DNA of 38,335 nucleotides, taken from positions 1-38,335 of the forward strand of contig QNFE01000015.1 of the NCBI GenBank assembly GCA_003645455.1. Reading direction: 5' to 3'. The stretch is from Gammaproteobacteria bacterium (lineage in GTDB: Bacteria; Pseudomonadota; Gammaproteobacteria; QNFE01). The position numbers were made by a program, and so were the translations under genes. Positions within the stretch are counted from its first letter, which is position 1. Each line of letters opens with the position of its first letter. Of the stretch, positions 13,202 through 20,625 are shown one piece after another. A model generated the notes under the pieces. It was given only the letters and a program-made list of their open reading frames with translations, searched no databases and had not been told where the DNA came from.

Positions 13202-13362
13202 ATATTTCTAACTTCTAAAGACAACTCAATAACCTCTTTGGTGCGAGTTAATAATTCGTCCAAAGATTTTGCCTGAGTATGACAACCATGCAATGATGGA
13301 ACTGACAATACATAAAAACCTCCCCTATTTTTTTTAACTATAACATTGAATGTTTTGTTCAT
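13198..13362 (-). CDS. Small HicB-like protein leading the toxin-antitoxin operon
   Basis: A 54-codon gene reads MNKTFNVIVKKNRGGFYVLS, then VPSLHGCHTQAKSLDELL and a helical end TRTKEVIELSLEVRNM. This is the partial RNase-H-like fold of HicB antitoxins, with the V-P-x-L-x-G-C-x-T-Q-(A/G) motif, but without a C-terminal DNA-binding domain. AGAGG lies 8 bases before the ATG. The stop codon overlaps the GTG start of the RelE-like gene. No hicA lies beside it, so it may be a relic of a hicBA pair or an extra component of the RelE-Phd module. Confidence 0.65.
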   Translation of the reverse strand: MNKTFNVIVKKNRGGFYVLSVPSLHGCHTQAKSLDELLTRTKEVIELSLEVRNM

Positions 13363-13391
13363 AATTTATACCTCTATTGCATGTTTCAGCC

Positions 13392-13421
13392 AATATAACA
13401 AATCAATCAAAATATTGTCAT
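13392..13421 (-). promoter_or_regulatory. Promoter of the toxin-antitoxin/kdsA operon
   Basis: On the minus strand ATGACA (13416-13421) and TATATT (13392-13397) are 18 bases apart. They lie 30 bases ahead of the HicB-like start at 13362. No other good promoter is visible between here and kdsA, so this may also drive the LPS and ligA genes. Confidence 0.45.
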
Positions 13422-13685
13422 ATTATTTTATGTTTGTTTTAATTGTCACCTATAACCAAATCTTTCTTTTGTTTTGCGGTTCTTGCTTGATATGCTCTGA
13501 TAGAACTTACCCCCCTTTTGCACTAATCTTAAATTTGCTTTGTTTTTATGGTAGGTTGTAAATTTTTGGGATAATTTTTTATCCACAAAACTATATACCC
13601 CATCTATTATTCTTTGGAGACCTTTGATATTTTACCTTTTTTAAATCAATTTTGTTTAATTCAATAAATCTGTCAATTATATCTG
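13422..13685. other. Non-coding gap
   Basis: This AT-rich stretch lies between the toxin-antitoxin promoter and the end of the endonuclease gene. A plus-strand reading frame crossing it (from 13346) overlaps the promoter and has no recognisable protein features. I see no RNA gene and no dispersed repeat here. Confidence 0.5.
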
Positions 13686-14327
13686 TCACAAATCGTCACA
13701 GTTGATTTTAAATTTTGCTAATTCTGCCTTGTCTTGGGTCTGGTTTAAAAAATAATAACATTCGGCAAAATTATTTTGCTCGTTTGATATTTTTTTATAA
13801 AAAGCAATTGGGATTGAAATTTTATTGCCTCCTATGGTTTGATTATTGTTATCATAAAGCACTCCGATAAGCACCTTCACTGTTTTAAATTTAACTGCCA
13901 TTTTTCTTTCATATCTTTCTGTTTTTATCCATAGTTGACGATTAACCTGTGGCAGTTGTGGCACTACATTCGCCAGAGAATAGGTTTTTTCTAAGACTTT
14001 TTGGTTATAATCAAAGCTTGCATCTGATGCTAAATGTCCCCTATCGTATCCGCTGAATTTATAGTCTGATTTGCGACTTTGGTGTAGTTTTGGGATAAGT
14101 TTTTCGGCATAAAACCCGGGGCGTTTTTTGATGTTGTTTGTATTTACTAAATCGCCATATAGGGTATAACGGACATATTCTGCACCCTTGTATTCATATT
14201 GATAACAAATTTCATATTCTTGTTTGTTTATTGTTTGGGAGCAGTCTGAAAATGGGACAACAGAACAAGCACTAATAAAAAGCAAATATAACAATGTTAA
14301 AAAAATCGTTTTAAATTTAAAATTCAT
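13686..14327 (-). CDS. DNA/RNA non-specific endonuclease (NUC family), probable lipoprotein
   Basis: From the ATG at 14327 the protein is 213 residues and begins with a lipoprotein-type signal ending LLFISAC (Cys21). An upstream start at 14360 would only add residues before this signal. The core has YDRGHLASDASF with the catalytic His98 of the D-R-G-H motif. NVVPQLPQVNRQLW follows, carrying the Mg-binding Asn and the N-x-x-x-W pattern. Family members are secreted nucleases that cut single- and double-stranded nucleic acid, for nutrient uptake or defence. It stands alone, divergent from grpE. Confidence 0.85.
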   Translation of the reverse strand: MNFKFKTIFLTLLYLLFISACSVVPFSDCSQTINKQEYEICYQYEYKGAEYVRYTLYGDLVNTNNIKKRPGFYAEKLIPKLHQSRKSDYKFSGYDRGHLASDASFDYNQKVLEKTYSLANVVPQLPQVNRQLWIKTERYERKMAVKFKTVKVLIGVLYDNNNQTIGGNKISIPIAFYKKISNEQNNFAECYYFLNQTQDKAELAKFKINCDDL

Positions 14328-14366
14328 CGTATATAGAAAATAAAACCCACAATATAACATTTATTC

Positions 14367-14394
14367 TTGAATTTTTTTAAATAATCTTTATAAT
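14367..14394 (+). promoter_or_regulatory. Promoter of grpE-priA
   Basis: TTGAAT (14367-14372) and TATAAT (14389-14394) are separated by 16 bases, 47 bases ahead of the grpE start. CTTGAA at 14366 also resembles the heat-shock sigma -35 box, but a GC-rich -10 is missing. Control by the housekeeping sigma factor is therefore better supported than heat-shock control. Confidence 0.5.
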
Positions 14395-14440
14395 GTAGTG
14401 ATTATTTTTATTTTTATTTTTTAACTACTTTTTAACTATT

Positions 14441-15061
14441 ATGAACAATGATGTAAAGCACAATGAGAACGAGGATTTAGCTGATAATATTTTACCGGAG
14501 GATGAAAACCATATACCAGTTGATGAGGACAACTATGATGATAGCGATACCTGTGACACAGATGAATACTCTGATGATAAAAGCGAAGAAGATGAGCAAG
14601 AGTCACCAATAGATTCATTAGTCGCAGCAAACGAAGAAATTGATAGATTAAAAGACGGCATAGTTCGTAAACAAGCAGAGATGGATAACTTGCGAAAGCG
14701 TCAACAAAAAGAAATATCTAATGCTTATAGATATTCAATTGAAAATTTTGCCAAAGAAATGTTGGTTGTGTTAGATAGCATTGATATGGGTGTTGAGGCA
14801 TGCCAAGATGAGAGTGCTGACATTAAAAAAATTAGCGAAGGTGTGGAGCTTAGCCGGCAGGCTTTTATCAAATCTTTGGAAAAATTTGACATTAAAATTA
14901 TTAAAGCCCAAGGTGAGTTGTTTAATGCCGAATTGCACCAAGCCATCACCATGACCGAAAATAAGGATTTTAAGAGTAATACCGTCCTTGAAGTGATGCA
15001 AAAAGGTTATCAAATCTCTGATAGATTATTGCGCCCTGCGATGGTTATAGTGGCAAAATAA
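14441..15061 (+). CDS. grpE: Nucleotide exchange factor GrpE
   Basis: GrpE releases ADP from DnaK in the Hsp70 cycle. The first 65 of 206 residues are a very acidic, disordered tail (Asp/Glu runs). A long coiled coil with EEIDRLKDGIVRKQAEMDNL and RKRQQKEI follows. The C-terminal beta domain carries LFNAELHQAITMTE, VLEVMQKGYQISDRLLRPAM and VIVAK. These are the usual GrpE signatures. There is no obvious Shine-Dalgarno before the ATG. priA begins 11 bases after the stop, an unusual partner, since dnaK is the common neighbour. Confidence 0.95.
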   Translation: MNNDVKHNENEDLADNILPEDENHIPVDEDNYDDSDTCDTDEYSDDKSEEDEQESPIDSLVAANEEIDRLKDGIVRKQAEMDNLRKRQQKEISNAYRYSIENFAKEMLVVLDSIDMGVEACQDESADIKKISEGVELSRQAFIKSLEKFDIKIIKAQGELFNAELHQAITMTENKDFKSNTVLEVMQKGYQISDRLLRPAMVIVAK

Positions 15062-15072
15062 CAAACTTAAAT

Positions 15073-17271
15073 TTGTCAAATAAAAATAATAATAATCGTA
15101 TTTTAAAAGTTGCAATCCCAGTTGCTCTAATAGACTGTTTTGATTATAGTGCCGTTGATAATTTACCTAAAAATCCTATCGGTTGCCGGGTTTTAGTACC
15201 TTTTAATAATCGTCAACTAATCGCCGTTGTTATTGCCACATCATCTACCAGCAAATATAAGGACACATTAAAACCAATAATAAAATTCTTAGATGATAGC
15301 CCTTTTTTTTCCTCAGATCTTTTAAAATTATCAAAATGGGCTAATGATTATTATGCCTATTTTTATGGGATGACTCTTAACCAAATTATGCCGGGGTTTT
15401 ATCGCCAAGGCAAAGATGAATCTCAACTTTGGCAAACTATCTATTATGTAAATAAAACCACCAAAACCTTACCTGCCAAGGCCCATAAAATGCAACAGGT
15501 TTTAAACCTAATCTCACAGAACCCAACAACAGGAATAAGCCATAACAACCTAATTCAAAATATAAAAAGCTGCACTGCCATTTTAAAAAAATTAAAAGAG
15601 CAAAATTTTATTAAATCTGATGCATGTTTGCCTGTTATCCAAAAATCAAAAATTACCGATTTTGCCAAAAAATTGAATCCAGAACAACAGGTAATTTATG
15701 ATAACATACAACAAGATTTAAATAATTTTACTGTGCATTTAATTGATGGCATTACAGGCTCTGGCAAAACAGAAATTTATCTACAATTGATTGATAAAAT
15801 TTTACAACAACAAAAACAGGTTTTAATTTTAGTGCCGGAGATTGGGCTTACTCCGCAATTAGTGCAAAGATTTTCTTCACGTTTTGCCACAGAAATTATT
15901 ACGATGCATTCAGGATTAAACCAAACTATCAGAGCGACAGGTTATCTGCAAACCAAACAAAATAAAGCAAAAATAATCATCGGCACCCGTTCGGCTATCT
16001 GGTGTCAATTTAAAAACTTAGGCATGATCATAGTTGATGAGGAGCACGATTCATCTTTTAAACAACAAAGTAAATTTTTATACCATGCTCGTGATTTATC
16101 GGTAGTTATTGCCAAAAACAATAATATTCCTATAATTCTCGGTAGCGCCACCTCATCAATGGAATCCTATCTAAATTGTCAGTCCAAAAAATATAATTAT
16201 CATCTTCTAAAAACTCGTGCCACCAAAACTTTGCCACCTCGTGTCACCATCTCTGCTCTTAATAATTTAAAATTATATGAGGGTTTTGCAAGTAGCACTC
16301 TCACCAAAATATGCGAGCATTTAAGGCAAAATAATCAGGTTTTAATCTATATCAACCGCCGTGGTTTTGCCCCTAAATATATGTGTTTTGAATGTGGTGA
16401 GATTAAAACCTGTCGTCACTGCTCGGCGACCATGACCTATCACAAAGCTATCAACCGCCTGCGATGTCATTTTTGTAATGCTTTGGCAGATATAAAAGAT
16501 ATCTGTGAAAAATGTGGCTCGCATAATATTGGTGTTGTAGGATTGGGTTCTGAGAAAATTGACAATGTTATAAATGATTCATATCCTGCTTATAAATCTG
16601 TGCGAGTGGATCGTGACACCACAGCGAACAAAGGGCAATTAGAGCAAAAATTAAACCAAATAACAACCGGAGATTGCAAGATTTTAATCGGCACTCAAAT
16701 GTTAGCCAAAGGACACCACTTCCCTAAATTATCTCTGGTGGTAATTATGGATGCTGATCGTGGATTATTCGGCACAGATTTTCGCTCAATCGAACATATG
16801 AGCCAAGAGATAATTCAAGTGGCAGGACGATCAGGACGCGAGGGCAAGCAAGGTGAGGTTTTGATTCAAACTATGCAACCGAAAAATCAGATCTGGGATC
16901 AGTTATTTGGTAGCTCATATTTTGATTTAATTTACAGTTATATCAAAATCCGCACCCAACATTCACTGCCGCCGATAACCTCACAAATTCTAATTAGAGC
17001 AAAAAGTAAAAATGCGAAATTTGCCGATAATTTTTTAGAAATTTTTAAAAACAATATCCCTCATGATCTTAAACAACAAATTAGAATCTTAGGTCCTGCC
17101 CCTGCCCCCATGGAGAAAATAGCCAATCTTTATCGTTTTAATCTGGTTATACTGTGTCATAAAAATATCTCCCTTGCCTCTTTTAAAAAATGGGTTTTAC
17201 ATTATATGGCAAACAATAAATATGCCAAAAAATTAAGTTGGAGCATTGATGTTGATGCGGTTAATAGTTGA
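15073..17271 (+). CDS. priA: Primosomal replication restart helicase PriA
   Basis: PriA recognises stalled forks and reloads the replicative helicase. The 732-residue length equals E. coli PriA. In order it has an N-terminal DNA-binding domain (VAIPVALIDCFDYS), Walker A DGITGSGKTE with Lys232, Walker B VDEEHDSSFKQ, and GSATSS. A zinc-binding region with eight cysteines follows (starting CFECGEIKTCRHC and ending CEKCGSH). Helicase motifs include IGTQMLAKGHHFP and QVAGRSGREGKQGEV. The start is a TTG at 15073 without a clear ribosome-binding site. Upstream grpE is 11 bases away, so it may be read by coupling. Confidence 0.96.
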   Translation: MSNKNNNNRILKVAIPVALIDCFDYSAVDNLPKNPIGCRVLVPFNNRQLIAVVIATSSTSKYKDTLKPIIKFLDDSPFFSSDLLKLSKWANDYYAYFYGMTLNQIMPGFYRQGKDESQLWQTIYYVNKTTKTLPAKAHKMQQVLNLISQNPTTGISHNNLIQNIKSCTAILKKLKEQNFIKSDACLPVIQKSKITDFAKKLNPEQQVIYDNIQQDLNNFTVHLIDGITGSGKTEIYLQLIDKILQQQKQVLILVPEIGLTPQLVQRFSSRFATEIITMHSGLNQTIRATGYLQTKQNKAKIIIGTRSAIWCQFKNLGMIIVDEEHDSSFKQQSKFLYHARDLSVVIAKNNNIPIILGSATSSMESYLNCQSKKYNYHLLKTRATKTLPPRVTISALNNLKLYEGFASSTLTKICEHLRQNNQVLIYINRRGFAPKYMCFECGEIKTCRHCSATMTYHKAINRLRCHFCNALADIKDICEKCGSHNIGVVGLGSEKIDNVINDSYPAYKSVRVDRDTTANKGQLEQKLNQITTGDCKILIGTQMLAKGHHFPKLSLVVIMDADRGLFGTDFRSIEHMSQEIIQVAGRSGREGKQGEVLIQTMQPKNQIWDQLFGSSYFDLIYSYIKIRTQHSLPPITSQILIRAKSKNAKFADNFLEIFKNNIPHDLKQQIRILGPAPAPMEKIANLYRFNLVILCHKNISLASFKKWVLHYMANNKYAKKLSWSIDVDAVNS

Positions 17272-17686
17272 TAGTTATTAGTTAATAATTGACAAATAGA
17301 AAGACTTCCATTACAATAGGCGAACAAAAAAATCCGTCATAACGAGGCGGACGAGAATAATTGAGAGTTGAAAATTGAGAGTTGAAAATTAAAAACTTAC
17401 AACTTTCAACCATAATAAACCGCCGTGGTTATCTCGTATTATTATCCGCATACTCCGCTTTTAGTCTTGTTTTGTCACAGGTTTAGTGCATACACAGAGA
17501 GATTAGAGTTCCTCACTTCGTTCGTGATGCCGCGGCGGTTTAAATGCTTGATATTACATCATTTTTCCGTCCGCCTGTGCCATGACAGGGTTTCTTTTTT
17601 GTAATGTTTTTAGTCTTTTAACCAAACCCCCAAAATCATAGATTTTGACCCCTTAAAAGGGGTAATTCATGGACTCATTGCATACC
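17272..17686. repeat. Repeat-rich non-coding gap after priA
   Basis: CCGTCATAACGAGGCGGACG at 17334 begins a block of 26 bases shared exactly with 27287 and 28850. It is followed by a 14-bp tandem duplication (TTGAGAGTTGAAAA, twice, about 17361-17388) and a GTTGAAA/TTTCAAC inverted pair. AGTTATTAGTTAATAATTG near 17273 is related to the AT-rich filler in the other copies. Around 17505-17600 are further fragments such as CCTCACTTCGTTCGTGATG. CCCCTTAAAAGGGG near 17650 is a short palindrome. No gene is credible here. Confidence 0.65.
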
Positions 17687-17905
17687 TTATTTTGCATCAA
17701 TCCCATCCCATAATTGAGATATGGGTTTTACATCGCAAGCTTTTGCCTCATGCCAACTTTGTGATAGACTATCAAGTATAGTTTTTTTAGTTAAGGACTA
17801 TCTGTAAATATGGACAATTTGAAAAAGTTGCGATAGATATTGTTTTGGAACTTGTTTTATTTCATTCACAAATTCATCTGTTGTATATTGTTGGGTGATA
17901 GCCAT
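17687..17905 (-). pseudogene. Antitoxin-like gene broken by one in-frame amber codon
   Basis: Read from the ATG at 17905, the frame gives MAITQQYTTDEFVNEIKQVP, KQYLSQLFQIVHIYR, an amber TAG at codon 36, then SLTKKTILDSLSQSWHEAKA and CDVKPISQLWDGIDAK with a TAA stop. The two halves stay in one frame. The ending S-W-H-x-x-x-x-x...P-I-S-x-L-W-D-G-I-D is a familiar tail of small antitoxin-like proteins in RelE/ParE or PIN-type modules. A GAG-to-TAG change would explain the break. No toxin gene lies beside it, so it is an orphan relic. Suppression or read-through is conceivable but unsupported. Confidence 0.65.
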
Positions 17906-17953
17906 AATTTATTCAAAAACAAATATAAAAATCCGCCATAGTAACACAAAAAG

Positions 17954-17982
17954 TTGAAAACAAAAACAACATAATGTAAAAT
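17954..17982 (+). promoter_or_regulatory. Promoter of the first hicBA pair
   Basis: TTGAAA (17954-17959) and TAAAAT (17977-17982) are separated by 17 bases and end 21 bases before the hicB start. Spacing and sequence fit a housekeeping-sigma promoter. Confidence 0.5.
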
Positions 17983-18003
17983 GGATATTTTTTTGAAAAT
18001 CTT

Positions 18004-18213
18004 ATGATGAATAATTTCACTTTGGAATATTGGATAGATGAAGACTGGTATATAGGCAGATTAAAAGAAGTTCCAAGTGTATTTAGTCAAGCTGAGACAT
18101 TGGAGGGCTTGCAGTTAAATATTCAAGATGCTTATGAGATGATGCAAGAAGAGGCGATATTTAATCCTGTCAATGAATTGAAAACCAAAAAAATACCGAT
18201 ACAAATCCATTGA
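18004..18213 (+). CDS. hicB: HicB-family antitoxin
   Basis: The 69-residue protein reads MMNNFTLEYWIDEDWYIGRL, then KEVPSVFSQAETLEGLQLNI and QDAYEMMQEE. This is the HicB partial RNase-H fold, with W-x-x-G...V-P-x-x-x-S-Q-(A/G)-x-T-x-x-E-L-x-x-N-I-x-D-A-Y, and no separate C-terminal DNA-binding domain. Either of two consecutive ATG codons (18004, 18007) could be the start. Its stop overlaps the hicA start. As an antitoxin it should bind HicA and repress the promoter just upstream. Confidence 0.85.
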   Translation: MMNNFTLEYWIDEDWYIGRLKEVPSVFSQAETLEGLQLNIQDAYEMMQEEAIFNPVNELKTKKIPIQIH

Positions 18214-18389
18214 AACGAAATATTTTTTTAAAAGAGTTGCACTCAAAAGGCTGTGTCCTAAAAAGACACGGTGGCAGGCATGATATTTATATAAACACAA
18301 AAAGCTTTAAACAAAGCCCAATCCCAAGACACCCTGAAATTAAAAATTTGCTCTGTAAATTGATCCGAAAACAACTTGGAATAATATGA
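18210..18389 (+). CDS. hicA: HicA-family mRNA interferase toxin, TTG start
   Basis: A 59-residue protein begins at a TTG that overlaps the hicB stop (TTGA). It reads MKRNIFLKELHSKGCVLKRH, with GGRHDIYI carrying the catalytic histidine. IPRHPEIKNLLCKLIRKQLG follows, the P-R-H-x-E-I-K-x-x-L-C-K...K-Q-L-G tail typical of HicA proteins that pair with short HicB antitoxins. The TTG start gives weak, coupled translation of the toxin. The last two bases of its TGA stop coincide with the first two bases of the foldback element that follows, so the C-terminus may have been reset by that insertion. Confidence 0.85.
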   Translation: MKRNIFLKELHSKGCVLKRHGGRHDIYINTKSFKQSPIPRHPEIKNLLCKLIRKQLGII

Positions 18390-18570
18390 GGCCTTTGCAT
18401 AATTCAAGCACAATTTATAAAACAAATAGATTGCATATGCTTATAGCAAAAATTCGTCATCACGAGCATAGCGAGGAACTCCAAAGGACTTGCCATTTTC
18501 CTCATTTTTGCTATAAAAATGCACTATTTTCTATATTCTCTAAACAACACTTGAATTATGCAAAGGTCTC
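18388..18570. mobile_element. MITE-like foldback element, copy 1 (183 bp)
   Basis: The element runs from GAGGCCTTTGCATAATTCAA to the mirrored CTTGAATTATGCAAAGGTC followed by TC. Its terminal repeats are about 21 bp. It codes for nothing. A shortened, inverted copy lies at 36381-36540 with nearly identical interior. The interior here also holds CGTCATCACGAGCATAGCGA, a member of the dispersed palindromic repeat family. That segment is missing from the other copy. The ends resemble some IS5-type termini, but the parent transposon is not in the window. No clear target duplication is visible at this copy. Confidence 0.8.
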
Positions 18571-18582
18571 ACATAAAACATT

Positions 18583-19317
18583 GTGAATATATTTTTAAAA
18601 CAATTTGGCAAAAATATTATTGGTAGTTTCAAAGACTTATTACCGATAATAGTTGTCATAGCTTTTTTTCAATTGCTCGTGATTCAAGAACCGATTCCAA
18701 ATTTGGATTCGGTGTTAGTCGGTTTATTATTTGTCGCTTTTGGTTTGGCATTTTTTATTATGGGTTTACAGATGGCATTGTTCCCCTTAGGCGAGAGTCT
18801 GGCTTATTCTTTTGCCTCTCGTGGTAGTTTGAGCCTGTTATTTATATTTAGTTTTTTGTTAGGTTTTGGCACCACCATCGCAGAACCCGCTTTAATTGCT
18901 ATCACAACCGAGGCTGCTAAGGTAGCACAAGATGCAGGCTCAATCGGCAAGCAACCCCAGGATTTAATCAGTTATGCCACAGGTTTGCGATATACCGTAG
19001 CGGTTGCCGTAGGCTTTGCGATAGTTTTGGGAGTATGGCGAATTATCAAAGGCACGCCCATTGCATATTGGATTATCAGCGGATATATTGTAGTTGTTAT
19101 TATTACAATGTTTGCCCCTGCCGAAATTATCAGCATCGCTTATGATTCAGGTGGCGTTACAACCTCCACTATCACAGTGCCATTAGTGACCGCTTTGGGA
19201 GTCGGGCTTGCCACCTCAATCAAAGGACGCAACCCTATCGTTGATGGTTTTGGTTTAATCGCTTTTGCCTCGCTCACTCCCATAATTTTTGTGCTTTTGT
19301 ATGGAATTTTGGTTTAA
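18583..19317 (+). CDS. DUF1538-family integral membrane protein
   Basis: The 244-residue protein starts with GTG and has about six to seven membrane spans. Recognisable family segments are [66 protein letters not shown] and [21 protein letters not shown]1538 proteins come as one or two units and are thought to be transporters, but no substrate is established. A foldback element ends only 12 bases before the start codon, and no ribosome-binding site is visible. Any promoter and leader would have to lie in that element or at the hicBA genes upstream. Confidence 0.85.
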   Translation: MNIFLKQFGKNIIGSFKDLLPIIVVIAFFQLLVIQEPIPNLDSVLVGLLFVAFGLAFFIMGLQMALFPLGESLAYSFASRGSLSLLFIFSFLLGFGTTIAEPALIAITTEAAKVAQDAGSIGKQPQDLISYATGLRYTVAVAVGFAIVLGVWRIIKGTPIAYWIISGYIVVVIITMFAPAEIISIAYDSGGVTTSTITVPLVTALGVGLATSIKGRNPIVDGFGLIAFASLTPIIFVLLYGILV

Positions 19318-19447
19318 AAAGCAAAATAAAATTTTTATAGTATAATGTGCGAATAGCATAAATTAACTATCTAAAATTGGGGGTCAGTGTATAAGTTTCC
19401 GTTTTTTTGCTTGATACAAAAAATAAAAATTAATTGGTGAGTTGGTC

Positions 19448-19678
19448 TTATTTTAATAAAATTGATAATTTTAACAAGGGTAATTTTGCTTGTTTGAGTA
19501 CATGTGATAAAGTGGAACGTTTAATCGGTTTATGAGCTGGAACTGTAATTTTTAACATTTGGCTTGGTGTTCGTTTGTGTAGCCTAATATGCGATCCTCT
19601 TTGCCGAACAACAACCCAACCATCTTTTTTTAAAACCTTAATTATTTTATCATAATTCAGGCTTGGCACTTTATTCAT
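19448..19678 (-). CDS. hicA: HicA-family toxin, second copy
   Basis: This 76-residue basic protein contains NYDKIIKVLKKDGWVVVRQR, GSHIRLHK with the catalytic histidine of the G-S-H motif, then ITVPAHKPIKRSTLSHVLKQ. This is a standard HicA with a double-stranded-RNA-binding-like fold. The ATG overlaps the hicB stop by four bases. It belongs to a different HicA subgroup from the protein at 18210, so the two pairs are not a recent duplication. Confidence 0.92.
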   Translation of the reverse strand: MNKVPSLNYDKIIKVLKKDGWVVVRQRGSHIRLHKRTPSQMLKITVPAHKPIKRSTLSHVLKQAKLPLLKLSILLK

Positions 19679-19884
19679 ATTGCAACACTAAGATACTCTA
19701 CATCAGTTGAATTATCAAATACAACATCATCATCCACCTCTTCTAAGTATAAACTAATTGCCTCTTTTATATTTGAAGTGGCACTTTGCCTCGTATCTCC
19801 TTCACTAATACAGCCTGGCAAAGCAGGAACAGTAACGGTCCATCCACCCTCATCGGATGCTTCATATAATATTTGTATTTTCAT
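19675..19884 (-). CDS. hicB: HicB-family antitoxin, second copy
   Basis: The preferred ATG at 19884 gives 69 residues starting MKIQILYEASDEGGWTVTVP. ALPGCISEGDTRQSATSNIK and EAISLYLEE follow, which are the canonical HicB core with P-x-L-P-G-C-x-S-x-G-D-T. An in-frame start 15 codons upstream would add a hydrophobic stretch unlike the family. It precedes and overlaps its hicA. A promoter is visible just upstream. Confidence 0.92.
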   Translation of the reverse strand: MKIQILYEASDEGGWTVTVPALPGCISEGDTRQSATSNIKEAISLYLEEVDDDVVFDNSTDVEYLSVAI

Positions 19885-19905
19885 AAAAATCAGTAAATTT
19901 AAAAA

Positions 19906-19933
19906 ATTATAAATATAACATAACAACAAACAA
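19906..19933 (-). promoter_or_regulatory. Promoter of the second hicBA pair
   Basis: On the minus strand TTGTTT (19928-19933) and TATAAT (19906-19911) are 16 bases apart, ending 22 bases before the hicB ATG. The -35 is weak but the -10 is consensus. Confidence 0.45.
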
Positions 19934-19942
19934 GAAGTTTTA

Positions 19943-20305
19943 TTATTTGATAATTATAAAATGATCTAAATCAAATTCGTGGGTGCCACCAGTGGAGCCA
20001 AATTTGTCGCTATAATCAGCCTCGCCAAACATTCTTATTTTATTTTTTGGTGATACCGAGCGACCCTCAAAATAAGAGTGTTTGATTTTAACTCGCATTT
20101 GTCCGGTTTTATCTTTAAAGATATAAACTTGATTATCAACCTGCCGAATAAGATGCCCTTCCATAAATCCATCAGTATCTTTTTTGATGGATTTCATTGA
20201 TTTGACTGTGATAAGTTTGGCACTACTAATGGGTCCTGAAAACCCTGCCATAACTAAATTACTGCCAAAAACCAATAACCCAAAAATTAAACTATTTTTT
20301 ATCAT
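19943..20305 (-). CDS. Periplasmic OB-fold protein of the YgiW/YdeI family
   Basis: The 120-residue protein has a signal peptide ending NLVMA. It then shows GFSGP, TVKSMKSIKKDTDGFMEGHL, YIFKDKTGQMRVKI and a C-terminal EFDLDHFIII. These match the bacterial OB-fold (BOF) family that includes E. coli YgiW, a stress-tolerance protein whose ligand is uncertain. The start lies 14 bases inside the previous gene with AAAGGT before it, so the two are translationally linked. Confidence 0.85.
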   Translation of the reverse strand: MIKNSLIFGLLVFGSNLVMAGFSGPISSAKLITVKSMKSIKKDTDGFMEGHLIRQVDNQVYIFKDKTGQMRVKIKHSYFEGRSVSPKNKIRMFGEADYSDKFGSTGGTHEFDLDHFIIIK

Positions 20306-20603
20306 CAGCGATTACCTTTTTTGGTTTTGATTTCATGCTATTAAAAACTATCAATAATACCAACGCAACAACTTGCACGACAATTAAAGCAACACCTATC
20401 AAAGGCATAGCCCATACCATAGGCGATATAATGGCAATATTCACTATGCTGATAATAATTGCTGTTATGCCAAGAGAATAACCCTTGCCAAAAGAAAAAA
20501 TTGCCAATAATGCCACTAATACTGTTATATAACCACCAGCCCCTGGGATAACCAAAGCTATTATTGCTATCAACAAAGCCAATACTCCGAGCGTTTTACT
20601 CAT
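20292..20603 (-). CDS. Small membrane protein of unknown function
   Basis: This is a 103-residue protein with three to four hydrophobic helices between residues 5 and 92, and a basic tail (KSKPKKVIADDKK) that should be cytoplasmic. AGGA lies about 9 bases before the ATG. It overlaps the OB-fold gene by 14 bases. The glycine-rich LVIPGAGGYI turn recalls small DUF4190-like proteins, but I cannot assign a family. Confidence 0.6.
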   Translation of the reverse strand: MSKTLGVLALLIAIIALVIPGAGGYITVLVALLAIFSFGKGYSLGITAIIISIVNIAIISPMVWAMPLIGVALIVVQVVALVLLIVFNSMKSKPKKVIADDKK

Positions 20604-20625
20604 AATAAATTCCTATAAAAAAACC

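Noticed and set aside
13346-13561. A 71-codon plus-strand frame opposite the toxin-antitoxin promoter
   Set aside because: It crosses a well-formed minus-strand promoter and the start of the HicB-like gene, and has no protein features.
14360-14441. Heat-shock promoter for grpE
   Set aside because: A CTTGAA box is present but the C-rich -10 of heat-shock promoters is absent, while a normal TATAAT is well placed.
17272-17690. tRNA or other structured RNA in the gap after priA
   Set aside because: No cloverleaf, T-loop or CCA-like end could be found on either strand; the stems seen belong to the dispersed repeats.
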